The notes: generated by a model not told the origin, from the letters alone. A DNA stretch of 64,000 nucleotides from JBBRBB01 sp038206235 (GCA_038206235.1 JBBRBB010000014.1:1-64000); one strand, 5' to 3'. Counted from the first letter of the stretch, positions 1-7,517 are shown. Program-made: numbers and translations.

Positions 1-339
1 TCTTGGATAGATACCAATAGGCGAAATTCAAAAAATTATGAAAGGCTTAATCAAACTAGTGTGACAATGGTGCATTTATCCGCCATACGAATTATGCTGA
101 ATCGTTTTTAAACAGTTTCTTAGTAAAACTTTATACTGAAGGAAAAAAAACTTATTACCTTATTTCCAGAAATGAAATAAGATAATAAGGTAAAAATAAA
201 ATTACAAAGGAGTTACTAAGATCATAAGGTTAATCTTTAAAACGCCTTAGTTCATAGCTCAATGAAAATTATATAAAGAAGTTTAAAAAAATATACAGAA
301 TTAAATCAAATTTATTCATAACAATTAAAAACAAATAAA
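1..339. other. AT-rich non-coding stretch at window edge
   Basis: No reading frame here resembles a gene. It holds one hairpin (151-190, listed separately) and a leader (about 318-339) ending in an A-rich run before the first ATG, the usual Bacteroidota translation-initiation context. A gene could end just left of the window edge, but I see no support for it. Confidence 0.5.
151..190. repeat. hairpin, arm CTTATTACCTTATTTC
   Basis: The left arm CTTATTACCTTATTTC (151-166) pairs with GAAATAAGATAATAAGG (174-190) across a short loop. The same arm sequences recur as the ends of the inverted-repeat element at 784-962, so this is probably a solo or collapsed copy of the same repeat family rather than a terminator. 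Confidence 0.5.
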
Positions 340-771
340 ATGGCAAGAACAAACACTTACTTAAACTTTCCCCGTAACACAGAGGAAGTATTTAATTTTT
401 ACAAATCAATATTTGGGGGTGAATTCATTCGTATTGCACGATTCAGCGATATTCCTCCGCAGGATGGCATGCCTCCCATGCCGGACGCTGATAAAAATCT
501 TGTTATGCATATTGAGCTGCCGATTGTTGGCGGGCATGTACTGATGGGAACAGATGCACCGGAGTCCATGGGATTCAATGTGAATTTCGGAAACAACATG
601 CACATAAGCCTTGAACCGGACACAAGAGCAGAAACCAAAAAATTATTTGAAGCGTTAGCAGCGGGTGGAAAAATTACGATGGAGCTTCAGGATATGTTTT
701 GGGGAGCATACTACGGAAGTTGCACCGATAAATACGGTGTGCAATGGATGGTGAACTGTGTCGCCAAATAA
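340..771 (+). CDS. VOC family protein, PhnB-like
   Basis: A 143-residue single-domain protein of the vicinal-oxygen-chelate fold. The N-terminus (TYLNFP-NTEEVFNFYKSIFGGEF) and the C-terminal DMFWGAYYGSCTDKYGVQWMVN block are typical of the PhnB / 3-demethylubiquinone-methyltransferase-like subgroup, which is mostly of unknown substrate. No signal peptide, so cytosolic. It is the first of three VOC paralogues within 2.6 kb and is preceded by the A-rich leader that recurs in this gene run. The family call is secure; a specific reaction cannot be assigned. Confidence 0.85.
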   Translation: MARTNTYLNFPRNTEEVFNFYKSIFGGEFIRIARFSDIPPQDGMPPMPDADKNLVMHIELPIVGGHVLMGTDAPESMGFNVNFGNNMHISLEPDTRAETKKLFEALAAGGKITMELQDMFWGAYYGSCTDKYGVQWMVNCVAK

Positions 772-783
772 AAAAGGGTGCAA

Positions 784-962
784 ACCAAATTGTCGCTTCA
801 TTGCTAATAAGATAATAAGGTTTGTTTCTGATTGATTCATTTTCCTGCCTGCCGGCAGGTTCTGCTAAGGTTTATAAAGTTGCATTTTTAAACCTTAGTA
901 AAAAAGCTGGAATCTCTTTTCTCCCAGCCTTATTACCTTATTTCATCGTGCGACAATTTAGT
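784..962. repeat. MITE-like inverted-repeat element, about 175 bp
   Basis: Two long imperfect inverted arms bound this gap between VOC genes: AAATTGTCGC...AATAAGATAATAAGG (about 788-820) and CCTTATTACCTTATTTC...GCGACAATTT (about 928-959). The centre contains a short palindrome around CCTGCCTGCCGGCAGG (844-859). There is no ORF inside. Paired termini with no coding content suggest a miniature inverted-repeat element or a folded RNA repeat; no target-site duplication was confirmed. Confidence 0.45.
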
Positions 963-1007
963 TTATAACGCATAAAAATGAAATAACCAATTAAAAAATA
1001 AACAACA

Positions 1008-1430
1008 ATGACAAATCAAATTCATCCCTGCTTATGGTTTGACGGACAAGCCAAAGCCGCAGCAGAGTTCTACTGCACTATTTTTAAAAATTCAAAAATA
1101 ACTGTTGACACGCCAATGGTTGTAAACTTTGAACTGAACGGGAAAAAATTTATGGGTTTAAATGGCGGACCTATGTTCAAATTCAACGAAGCAATTTCTT
1201 TTGTGGTGGATTGCGAAACGCAGGAAGAAATTGATTATTACTGGAGCAATCTCACCGAAGGCGGCAGCGAAAGTCAGTGCGGCTGGCTGAAAGACAAATT
1301 TGGTGTTTCGTGGCAAATTGTTCCAACCATTTTAGGAAAGTTAATGAGTGACCCAACAAAATCAGAAAGAGTAATGCAGGCATTTATGCAAATGAAAAAA
1401 TTTGACATTGAAAAATTAAAGCAAGCATAA
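1008..1430 (+). CDS. VOC family protein, PhnB-like (second)
   Basis: 140 residues, starting at the ATG after an AACAACA leader. IHPCLWFDGQAKAAAEFYCTIF near the N-terminus and CGWLKDKFGVSWQIVP in the C-terminal half match the PhnB / 3-demethylubiquinone-9 methyltransferase-like VOC domain, in the subgroup with a tail of the form LGKLMSDP...MQAFMQMKKFDI. Probably a cytosolic, metal-dependent or metal-less dimer. It is divergent from the copies at 340 and 2446, so it is not a recent duplicate. Substrate unknown. Confidence 0.87.
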   Translation: MTNQIHPCLWFDGQAKAAAEFYCTIFKNSKITVDTPMVVNFELNGKKFMGLNGGPMFKFNEAISFVVDCETQEEIDYYWSNLTEGGSESQCGWLKDKFGVSWQIVPTILGKLMSDPTKSERVMQAFMQMKKFDIEKLKQA

Positions 1431-1466
1431 ACTAAACATTATTCACAAATAAAAAAAATAACAACA

Positions 1467-1895
1467 ATGACAACATTAAATTTCTCAATCAAAATTAATG
1501 CTACCAAACAAAAAGTTTGGGACACATTGTGGAACGATACTACTTACAGGCAATGGACTGCTGTTTTCAGTGAAGGCTCACATGCAGTGAGCGATTGGAA
1601 TGAAGGGAGTAAAATTTTATTCCTGGATGCCAAAGGTAATGGCATGTTCAGCATCATTGAAAAGAAAATTCCTAATCAGCAAATGACTTTTAAACATTTA
1701 GGAGAACTAAAAAATGGTGTTGAAGAAAACAAAGAATGGGGAGATGCATTGGAAGATTATTTCTTATCGGAAAACAATGGAATTACGGAATTGGATGTAG
1801 CGTTGGCGATGGATACAAACGAAGAATTTCAAAAATATTTTGAAGAAACATTTCCAAAAGCATTAACGCTTGTAAAACAGATTTCTGAAAATTAA
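1467..1895 (+). CDS. SRPBCC (AHSA1-like) domain protein
   Basis: A 142-residue protein of the START/SRPBCC fold. The N-terminal TLNFSIKINATKQKVWDTLW and the central MTFKHLGE...W are typical of the AHSA1 / polyketide-cyclase-like group, and the C-terminal helix ends FPKALTLVKQISEN. Such proteins bind hydrophobic ligands and are often clustered with VOC, DUF1801 and YCII genes, as here. There is no signal peptide. The fold call is good; the ligand is unknown. Confidence 0.82.
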   Translation: MTTLNFSIKINATKQKVWDTLWNDTTYRQWTAVFSEGSHAVSDWNEGSKILFLDAKGNGMFSIIEKKIPNQQMTFKHLGELKNGVEENKEWGDALEDYFLSENNGITELDVALAMDTNEEFQKYFEETFPKALTLVKQISEN

Positions 1896-2062
1896 AAATC
1901 TTATGACACATTCAAAAATCTCTCTTTAGGCGACAATTATATTTATGGTGCCCTGATGTGTGGGTAGGATTAGCAACAAGGTTTGAAATTGACTTATTGT
2001 ATATGGTTGATAACCGTTTCACGCCAGGCGTCAAAAATTATTCACAATTAAAATTTAAAGTT

Positions 2063-2449
2063 ATGGCAAAGACGGATTATAAAACAGCAGATGAATACCT
2101 GAAAGTGCAAAATAAGGAGGTGGTTACTGCACTTCAAGCTTTAAGGAGCAGCATAAAAAAAGTTTTCCCTGATTTGAAAGAATACATCAGCTATCAAATA
2201 CCAACATTTCAATACAAGGGAAAATCATTGGTAAGCTATGCGGCATATAAAAATCACTGCGGCTTTTACATTAACAGTATGAAGACAGCAAACAAACTAA
2301 AAACTGAATTAAAAAATGTTGAAATCAATGGCGTTACAATTCAGTTTGGTTTTGAAGAAACATTACCCCAAACTCTGCTAAAGAAAATCATTAAAGCAAG
2401 AATGCAGGAAATAAATGAATTAATTATACTAAAAAATAAAAAGAGATGA
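2063..2449 (+). CDS. DUF1801 / YdhG-like protein
   Basis: The 128-residue protein begins MAKTDYKTADEYLKVQ. An upstream in-frame start at 1958 would add 35 residues with no family resemblance, so the internal ATG was chosen. The core (ALRSSIKKVFPDLKEYISYQIPTFQYKGKSLVSYAAYKNHCGFYI) is the DUF1801 domain, a frataxin-like alpha/beta fold also found in Bacillus YdhG. Basic C-terminus. The stop overlaps the next ATG by four bases (ATGA at 2446), indicating translational coupling. Confidence 0.82.
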   Translation: MAKTDYKTADEYLKVQNKEVVTALQALRSSIKKVFPDLKEYISYQIPTFQYKGKSLVSYAAYKNHCGFYINSMKTANKLKTELKNVEINGVTIQFGFEETLPQTLLKKIIKARMQEINELIILKNKKR

Positions 2450-2865
2450 TAACAATAAATACATATCTCACCTTCAACGGCAACTGCCGTGAAGCAATGA
2501 CATTCTACAAAGAATGTTTAGGCGGAGAATTAATTCTCCAAACCATTGGCGAATCGCCAATGGCAAACAAGATGCCCCCACAAATAAAACAAAATATTTT
2601 GCACTCCACTTTAATAAATGGCGGAGTTGTAATTATGGCTTCGGACATGGCAAGCGAACAGGGAATTATAAAAGGTAATTCCGTGTCTTTGATGTTGAAT
2701 TGCAGCAGTGAAGAAGAAATAAAAACTTGTTACGAAAAACTTTCATCGGAAGGAAAAGCCGACCACCCATTAGAAGATACCTTTTGGGGTGCAGTGTTTG
2801 GCGACCTTACTGATAAATTTGGAAACCATTGGTTGCTTAATTACACAAGAAATTCTAACAATTAA
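2446..2865 (+). CDS. VOC family protein, PhnB-like (third)
   Basis: 139 residues. TYLTFNGNCREAMTFYKECLGGEL and the C-terminal DTFWGAVFGDLTDKFGNHWLLNY are canonical for PhnB-like VOC proteins. It starts inside the stop of the DUF1801 gene. Its last codons, AATTCTAACAATTAA, are identical to the end of the unrelated reductase gene at 3457-3990, a sign that the 3-prime junctions of this run share ancestry. Cytosolic; substrate unknown. Confidence 0.87.
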   Translation: MITINTYLTFNGNCREAMTFYKECLGGELILQTIGESPMANKMPPQIKQNILHSTLINGGVVIMASDMASEQGIIKGNSVSLMLNCSSEEEIKTCYEKLSSEGKADHPLEDTFWGAVFGDLTDKFGNHWLLNYTRNSNN

Positions 2866-2878
2866 AAACAAAACATAC

Positions 2879-3436
2879 ATGAGAAAACTGAGCATATTTA
2901 ATTTCATAACACTTAATGGTTACTACAAAGGTTTGAATGAAGATATAAGCTGGCACAGGCATGGTGAAGAAGAAAGTGAATTTTCTGCTGAGAGTCTCAA
3001 ACCCGGGAATACACTTCTCTTTGGTCGCATCACTTATGAAATGATGGCAGGTTACTGGACAACACCCATGGCATTTCAAAACACTCCTGAAGTGGCTGAA
3101 GGAATGAACAATGCCGACAAGATTGTATTTTCAAGAACACTGAAAAAAGCGAATTGGAAAAATACGAAGTTGATAAAGAGCAACATTGTTGAAGAAATAA
3201 AAAAAATGAAAAAGATGCCGGGGAATGATATGACCATTTTAGGAAGCGGAAGTATTTTAACACTGTTTGCTGAACATGGTTTAATTGATGAATACCTTTT
3301 TATGATAGACCCTGTAGTGATAAGCGATGGCACTCCAATATTCAAAAACATAAAGAACATTCCGGACTTGAAACTCACCATGACAAAAACATTTAAGAGC
3401 GGAGTTGTTCTGCTGCAATACAAACCAAATAACTAA
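2879..3436 (+). CDS. dihydrofolate reductase family protein (RibD C-terminal-like)
   Basis: The 185-residue start MRKLSIFNFITLNGYYKG was chosen over an upstream in-frame start that would overlap the VOC gene by 77 bases. The fold is the DHFR/RibD-C type: a first strand with F-x-T-L-NGYY, LLFGRITYEMMAGYW, then GNDMTILGSGSILTLFAEHGLIDEYLFMIDPVVISDGTPIF. Such YyaP/YwjB-like proteins are predicted NADPH-dependent reductases of unknown substrate. It is adjacent to a second, divergent member (3457-3990). Confidence 0.85.
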   Translation: MRKLSIFNFITLNGYYKGLNEDISWHRHGEEESEFSAESLKPGNTLLFGRITYEMMAGYWTTPMAFQNTPEVAEGMNNADKIVFSRTLKKANWKNTKLIKSNIVEEIKKMKKMPGNDMTILGSGSILTLFAEHGLIDEYLFMIDPVVISDGTPIFKNIKNIPDLKLTMTKTFKSGVVLLQYKPNN

Positions 3437-3456
3437 CAATTAAAAAACAAAACAAA

Positions 3457-3990
3457 ATGAGAAAACTAAAATTAGAAATGCACATTTCCCTAAGCGGTTG
3501 GGACGACCAAGTGATGAATTTTACCATTGAAAATCTTAAAAATGTTGATTGCATTTTACTTGGAAGAAAAACGGCTAAAGATTTTATTCCTCATTGGGCT
3601 GGTGTTGCAAATAATCCGAAAGCTGCTGATTATAAAATAGGGAAGCTGCTGACAGATATTCCAAAAGTTGTTTTCTCAAACAAACTTAAAGCTAACAAAT
3701 GGGACAATACAACAATTGTGAAAGGTGATATTACTGAGCAAATAAAAATTTTGAAAAAGAAAAAAGGTAAAGACATTATTGTTTATGGCGGTTACTCATT
3801 TGTATCATCATTAATCCAACACGGGCTAATAGATGAATATTATATTTTGCTAAATCCCCTTTCAGTTAATAGCGAACATCCTATCGTAAAAGAATTAAAA
3901 AATGATTTACGGTTGACACTTATTAAATGTAAATCATTTGAATGTGGGACAGTTTTACTTTGTTACAACCCAAAAAATTCTAACAATTAA
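3457..3990 (+). CDS. dihydrofolate reductase family protein (second)
   Basis: 177 residues. KLEMHISLSGW, ILLGRKTAKDFIPHW, KDIIVYGGYSFVSSLIQHGLIDEYYILLNPLSV and GTVLLCYNPK follow the RibD-C/DHFR-like pattern. The glycine-rich segment VYGGYSF would contact the NADPH phosphates, by analogy with the family. It lies 20 bases downstream of its paralogue and in the same orientation; sequence divergence argues for an old duplication or separate arrival. Cytosolic. Confidence 0.84.
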   Translation: MRKLKLEMHISLSGWDDQVMNFTIENLKNVDCILLGRKTAKDFIPHWAGVANNPKAADYKIGKLLTDIPKVVFSNKLKANKWDNTTIVKGDITEQIKILKKKKGKDIIVYGGYSFVSSLIQHGLIDEYYILLNPLSVNSEHPIVKELKNDLRLTLIKCKSFECGTVLLCYNPKNSNN

Positions 3991-4002
3991 AAAATAAACA
4001 AA

Positions 4003-4383
4003 ATGAAAAAAATAAACATCATCTACTGGACAACAACCATTATCATCTTCTTAATGGAAGGTGTAATGCCTGCACTTACTTCACAAACAGAAATGGCAAA
4101 AGAAGGTATCAGACATTTAGGCTATCCCGCATATTTTGGGATAATGCTCACTGTGTTTAAAGTTTTAGGGGCAATAGTATTGATTATTCCAAAAGTTTCT
4201 GCACAAATAAAAGAGTGGGCTTATGCGGGCTTTACCATAGATTTTATTTGCGCTAGTGCAAGCATTTGGGTGGTGGATGGCTTTGGTTTTGACGTACTTT
4301 TCCCGTTACTATTTTTGGGTATTCTGATAGTTTCATATATCTACTATCACAAAAAATTAAGAGCAACTTTACTCACTCATTAA
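4003..4383 (+). CDS. DoxX-like family membrane protein
   Basis: A 126-residue integral membrane protein with four hydrophobic segments (about 5-23, 45-66, 70-90 and 98-115). The second-to-third segment signature HLGYPAYFGIMLTVFKVLGAIVLIIPK is characteristic of the DoxX_2 family. Members are often encoded beside small reductases and VOC or SRPBCC proteins, as here. Its role is unknown; a link to redox or thiol stress is suggested only by analogy with mycobacterial DoxX. Confidence 0.85.
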   Translation: MKKINIIYWTTTIIIFLMEGVMPALTSQTEMAKEGIRHLGYPAYFGIMLTVFKVLGAIVLIIPKVSAQIKEWAYAGFTIDFICASASIWVVDGFGFDVLFPLLFLGILIVSYIYYHKKLRATLLTH

Positions 4384-4394
4384 ATAAAATTATT

Positions 4395-4844
4395 ATGGCA
4401 AAATTTCAAACGACAATTCTGACGGCAGGAAAAACTGCAACAGGAATACGAATTCCTGAAGACATCGTTGAAAAATTTGGTGCGGGTAAGAAACCACCGG
4501 TAAAAGTTACAATCAACAATCACACATACCGCAGCACGATTGCTGTAATGGGAGGAGTGTTTATGGTTGGTATCAATGCTGATGTTCGTGAAAAGGCAGG
4601 TGTAAAAGGCGGAGACAAAATAAATGTTGAAATAGAACTTGACACACAGCCAAGAGAAATAACGCTGCCGCCCGACCTTAAGAAAGCACTTGACAAAAAT
4701 TCAACTGCAAAGAAATTCTTTGAAACACTTTCATACAGCAAAAAGAAAGTTTATGTAGTGTCTCTTGAACAAGCCAAGACAGATGAAACAAGGCAAAGAA
4801 GAATTGAAAAAGCATTGAGTGATTTGATTGCAGGAAAAAAATAA
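4395..4844 (+). CDS. DUF1905 / YdeI-like (OmpD-associated) protein
   Basis: 149 residues. The N-terminal half (TILTAGKTATGIRIPEDIVEKFGAG and VKVTINNHTYRSTIAVMGGVFMVGI) is a small beta-barrel DUF1905 domain. The C-terminal half (LPPDLKKALDKN-STAKKFFETLSYSKKK with ARG/LYS-rich helix) matches the bacteriocin-protection YdeI/OmpD-associated domain. There is no signal peptide. It ends the intact portion of the small-enzyme run; the two following genes are decayed. Confidence 0.82.
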   Translation: MAKFQTTILTAGKTATGIRIPEDIVEKFGAGKKPPVKVTINNHTYRSTIAVMGGVFMVGINADVREKAGVKGGDKINVEIELDTQPREITLPPDLKKALDKNSTAKKFFETLSYSKKKVYVVSLEQAKTDETRQRRIEKALSDLIAGKK

Positions 4845-4848
4845 AACT

Positions 4849-4950
4849 ATGCCATTTCAAGGATACATTTATAACATCAAAACAAAGACTGGTAAAACAC
4901 GAGAAGATTTCAAAAAACTTGCTGAGAAAAAAGAGTTCATGCAAGAATAA
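4849..4950 (+). pseudogene. truncated DUF4287-like gene
   Basis: An ATG five bases after the previous stop opens a 33-codon frame, MPFQGYIYNIKTKTGKTRED followed by FKKLAEKK. This closely resembles the first third of DUF4287 proteins (about 70 or more residues), which carry a K-TGKTxEDF block. The frame stops early, and the expected helix pair is missing. Probably a remnant left by a deletion; translation of a short product cannot be excluded. Confidence 0.55.
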
Positions 4951-4962
4951 TCAGTTTGCAAT

Positions 4963-5094
4963 ATGGTGGAAGTTTTCAAAACAAATGTTCAGCAGGCTGG
5001 TGATGCAAAAACGCTTATTCAAAAACTTGTTTAACATTTTCCTCAATGCAAAATAAATTTTGACTTATCTGATTGCGATAAAATTTATCAATGA
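4963..5094 (+). pseudogene. small conserved protein interrupted by in-frame stop
   Basis: The frame MVEVFKTNVQQAGDAKTLIQ-KLV is followed by TAA (5032-5034) and then continues in the same frame as HFPQCKINFDLSDCDKI. The two parts together look like the small Bacteroidota HMA-like protein in which an FPxxKINFDLxDCDK block follows the first helix. A CAA-to-TAA change would explain the break. The 3-prime end overlaps the next gene's ATG (5091). It may be a real pseudogene or a base error. Confidence 0.55.
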
Positions 5095-5633
5095 AAAAAG
5101 TTTTTATTGGCACCGTCGGCTACCACAATCTTTGCAATCATTCCATTGGTCCTGTTCTTTTACCACAGCTTCATAAAATGCAATGGAGGAAAGACGTAGA
5201 ACTGGATGAACTCAACTGGGGCCCTATTGCCATTGTACAAAAGTTTCAATCCTTACCAACGCCTTACGATCGTGTTATCCTTCTTTCCGCGATTGAAAGA
5301 CGCGGCAGAAATATCGGAGACATTACGGTTTTTAAATGGCAGGGAAAGCTGCCTGATGAAGAGTTGATCCAGCGTTGTATCGGAGATGCCGTTACCGGTG
5401 TAATATCAGTAGAAAACTTACTCATCATTGGTGAGTATTTTAAAATATGGACCAGTGAAACTTTTCTTATTGATGTGGAGCCCGGTGCGGAACAATCCGG
5501 CGAAGAGCTTACCATTGAAATGAAAGAAAGTATTCCCGAAATAATCAGCATACTTCGTCATCTTTGCAGTGCAGAGAATATGCAATCCATTAAATGTAAA
5601 GAGATGTTTGGTGATACTTTAATTACTGCGTGA
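5091..5633 (+). CDS. hydrogenase maturation protease-like protein
   Basis: 180 residues. The pattern VGYHNLCNHSIGPVLLPQL, then DELNWGPIAIVQKFQ, DRVILLSAIERRGR and DAVTGVISVENLLIIGEYF matches the divergent HyaD/HybD-like family that I associate with high-affinity [NiFe]-hydrogenase loci. The classical G-x-GN-x-x-x-x-DDG-x-G block is replaced by GYHNLCNHSIG, so the usual nickel-binding acidic residue is absent and protease activity is uncertain. The stop overlaps the next gene start (TGATG). No hydrogenase subunit genes lie in this window. Confidence 0.6.
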   Translation: MKKVFIGTVGYHNLCNHSIGPVLLPQLHKMQWRKDVELDELNWGPIAIVQKFQSLPTPYDRVILLSAIERRGRNIGDITVFKWQGKLPDEELIQRCIGDAVTGVISVENLLIIGEYFKIWTSETFLIDVEPGAEQSGEELTIEMKESIPEIISILRHLCSAENMQSIKCKEMFGDTLITA

Positions 5634-6046
5634 TGCAAGAAAAATCAACACATACAAATCAGGATGCCTTACATGCGCTTTTCTGGCGTGAAGAAATTCT
5701 GCAGGTATTGTATTGGATGGAAGGAGAAGCATTAGCAGATGCTGTTGCCTTTAACAGGTTAATGGTTTTGCTGAATACCACATCAGAAAATTTGCTGCTG
5801 CATCTTCAAAAAAATATAGAAGCAGGATACTTAAAAACGGAAGATGATAAAGTAAGTGAAAACACCTCTGTGCAATTAACTTCAGCCGGCAAAAAAGAAG
5901 CAGCAGGAATATTCAGAAATGCGTTTGAAGGCATGCAAAAAGCCGGGCATGGCGAATGCGGTCCCGATTGTGAATTCTGTTACTCCGAAGGCGAAAAGTT
6001 AGAAGACTGCGTTCATAATTGTGCTGATAGCCGCCATCATCATTAA
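5633..6046 (+). CDS. winged-helix-like protein with Cys/His-rich tail
   Basis: The 137-residue protein starts at the ATG overlapping the previous stop; a GTG three bases earlier is an alternative. Residues about 10-100 are helical and look like a winged-helix domain (WREEILQVLYWMEGEALADAVAF, then a helix and a wing-like turn, LTSAGKKEA). The tail CGPDCEFCYSEGEKLEDC followed by HNCADSRHHH provides five Cys and several His that could bind a metal. I do not recognise a named family. Its placement between a hydrogenase protease-like and a Rieske gene suggests an accessory or regulatory role in that process. Confidence 0.6.
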   Translation: MQEKSTHTNQDALHALFWREEILQVLYWMEGEALADAVAFNRLMVLLNTTSENLLLHLQKNIEAGYLKTEDDKVSENTSVQLTSAGKKEAAGIFRNAFEGMQKAGHGECGPDCEFCYSEGEKLEDCVHNCADSRHHH

Positions 6047-6051
6047 CAGCT

Positions 6052-6687
6052 ATGGAAAGCATTTTTTTATCAGACAATGAATATGAGCAATTGGCTACTC
6101 ACACACAAGACCTGATAGCACAAATAGAAAATCTTCCTTACCCAAAAGTAAAAGATGATGTACACGAACTACTGCAGAATTTTGATATGCTGCACCGCGA
6201 AGCTCTTACGCGGTTATTTAAGGAAATCATCATCTACTACCCCGCATTGCAAACAAAAATGCAGGGCGATAAAGCCGTAAATTTATTGTTCAGCCTGTAC
6301 GACCTGTTTCAAACCGACATTCAAAACAGCATGATAGCACAGGAAGAAATACCGCATGGCAATGGAAGTAAATATCCGCTTTGGATACCGGTAGGCAGTG
6401 TAAATGATATGAAAGAAAACACAGCATACAAATATGCAGACGAAGGTGAAAACATTTTGATTTGCAAAACAGAGGGCAATATATATGCAGTAAAAAATTC
6501 CTGTGGAAATACTTCATTACCCTTGGATGGGGCAGCAATTGAAAAGGGCTATATTATTTGTCCCTGGCACGGTTGCGCCTACCGCTTAGTGGATGGTATT
6601 ATGGAAACCAATCCAATGCACAAGCTGAAAAAGTACCCGGTAACTATTAGTGAAGAAGGAGAAATTAGAATTGGGTTAAACATGTAA
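6052..6687 (+). CDS. Rieske-type ferredoxin domain protein, atypical cluster ligand
   Basis: 211 residues in two parts. The N-terminal ~100 residues are helical (QIENLPYPKVKDDVHELLQNFDMLHREALTRLF) and resemble the helical segment that accompanies NifU/Rieske proteins in hydrogenase loci. Residues ~108-211 form a Rieske fold, with a complete second box, CPWHGCAYRLVDG. The first box reads NSCGNTSLPLDG, where C-x-H is expected, so one histidine ligand appears replaced by Asn. It may carry an altered or no [2Fe-2S] cluster. Cytosolic electron-transfer role inferred. Confidence 0.72.
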   Translation: MESIFLSDNEYEQLATHTQDLIAQIENLPYPKVKDDVHELLQNFDMLHREALTRLFKEIIIYYPALQTKMQGDKAVNLLFSLYDLFQTDIQNSMIAQEEIPHGNGSKYPLWIPVGSVNDMKENTAYKYADEGENILICKTEGNIYAVKNSCGNTSLPLDGAAIEKGYIICPWHGCAYRLVDGIMETNPMHKLKKYPVTISEEGEIRIGLNM

Positions 6688-6839
6688 TGCCGGTTTCTGA
6701 AAACCTAAAGCAATAATGTTTTTCAACGCAAACTTTTTCTGTACCATTTAAGAAGCTTTTAAAATTTGAGAACGCTTTGCTGTAAAGGGTAAAGTTGCCC
6801 ATTACTATGCTGATGAAGTGATCCCGCCTGAGCCACACA

Positions 6840-7091
6840 GGCGTCAAGTTAAGAATTGATTTTTTTGAGTCATAACAACCATTGCCACGACCTTCAGGTC
6901 GTGGATGTAAAATGCCTTTTCTTACTGGGCTTTAGCCCAAATGATTTGTTGGGCTAAAGCCCTTCGTTTTGCATATTCTCATCCACGGCTTAAAAGCCGT
7001 GGCAATAAAAAAGCCTCAACATTATAACTTGCCCAAAGTGCTTACTTTGGCTTCACTTCTAACGAGTTTCATCATAAATTAACTTGACGCC
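6840..7091. repeat. 13-bp perfect inverted repeats enclosing a REP cluster
   Basis: GGCGTCAAGTTAA (6840-6852) and TTAACTTGACGCC (7079-7091) are exact reverse complements about 225 bp apart. A third, direct copy, TTAACTTGACAC (7279-7290), is followed by TATGCG and a GTCGGGACA-like tail, as also seen after the second copy. The pattern suggests a larger dispersed repeat that was itself invaded by the REP cluster at 6881-7006. Confidence 0.5.
6881..7006. repeat. REP/BIME-like palindrome cluster
   Basis: Four hairpins lie in mirrored order: CCACGACCTTCAGGTCGTGG (6885-6904), GGGCTTTAGCCC (6927-6938), GGGCTAAAGCCC (6951-6962) and CCACGGCTTAAAAGCCGTGG (6984-7003). The outer ends read ATTGCCACG and CGTGGCAAT, so the element as a whole is also palindromic. 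This resembles repetitive extragenic palindromes mobilised by RAYT transposases; no RAYT gene is in the window. Confidence 0.65.
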
Positions 7092-7147
7092 TATGCGATA
7101 GTTATCGGGACAAAATATTGGGAGAAATAAATATCAGTAAACGAAGA

Positions 7148-7200
7148 GCGTGCCGCAGGCACGCAATCTTAATAAGTGTTTGAGAATATTGCGTGCCTGC
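7148..7200. repeat. GC-rich palindrome pair
   Basis: The palindrome GCGTGCCGCAGGCACGC (7148-7164) is followed about 27 bp later by the partial copy GCGTGCCTGC (7191-7200). It is richer in GC than its surroundings and probably a second REP type. It is not followed by a T-run, so a terminator role is unlikely. Confidence 0.5.
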
Positions 7201-7517
7201 GATATGCAAGAAATCAGGTAACTTTTTTTCTACCAATATTTAATCCTTACGGGACTTTCCGCGACATCAAAATAAAAATTAACTTGACACTATGCGCAGC
7301 AGTCGGGACATAGGCATACTGCAAAGTGTATTAAAAAAGCAAAAAATAAAATGTGCATGTTTAGTGGCAGTTTTAATTTGCCTATGAGCACCATAACTAT
7401 TATTGAAGATGCATCAATAATTGCAATGAGGGGTGTTATGTTATTAATAATGTTGTAAAATAATTATATGCAGAATGGTAGTATGCACAACGTTTTCTGG
7501 TACTATAATAATGGCAA

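Larger units (their letters stand above)
6688..7517. other. 830-bp gene-free, repeat-filled gap
   Basis: I see no credible gene here. The stretch holds nested palindromes (6881-7006), flanking inverted repeats (6840-6852 and 7079-7091, with a third copy at 7279-7290), and a second palindrome pair (7148-7164 and 7191-7200). It separates plus-strand accessory genes from the minus-strand metal module and looks like a site where repeats have accumulated. Confidence 0.6.

Noticed and set aside
2789..2878. Upstream extension of the first DHFR-like gene
   Set aside because: Would overlap the VOC gene and adds residues without any match to the family.
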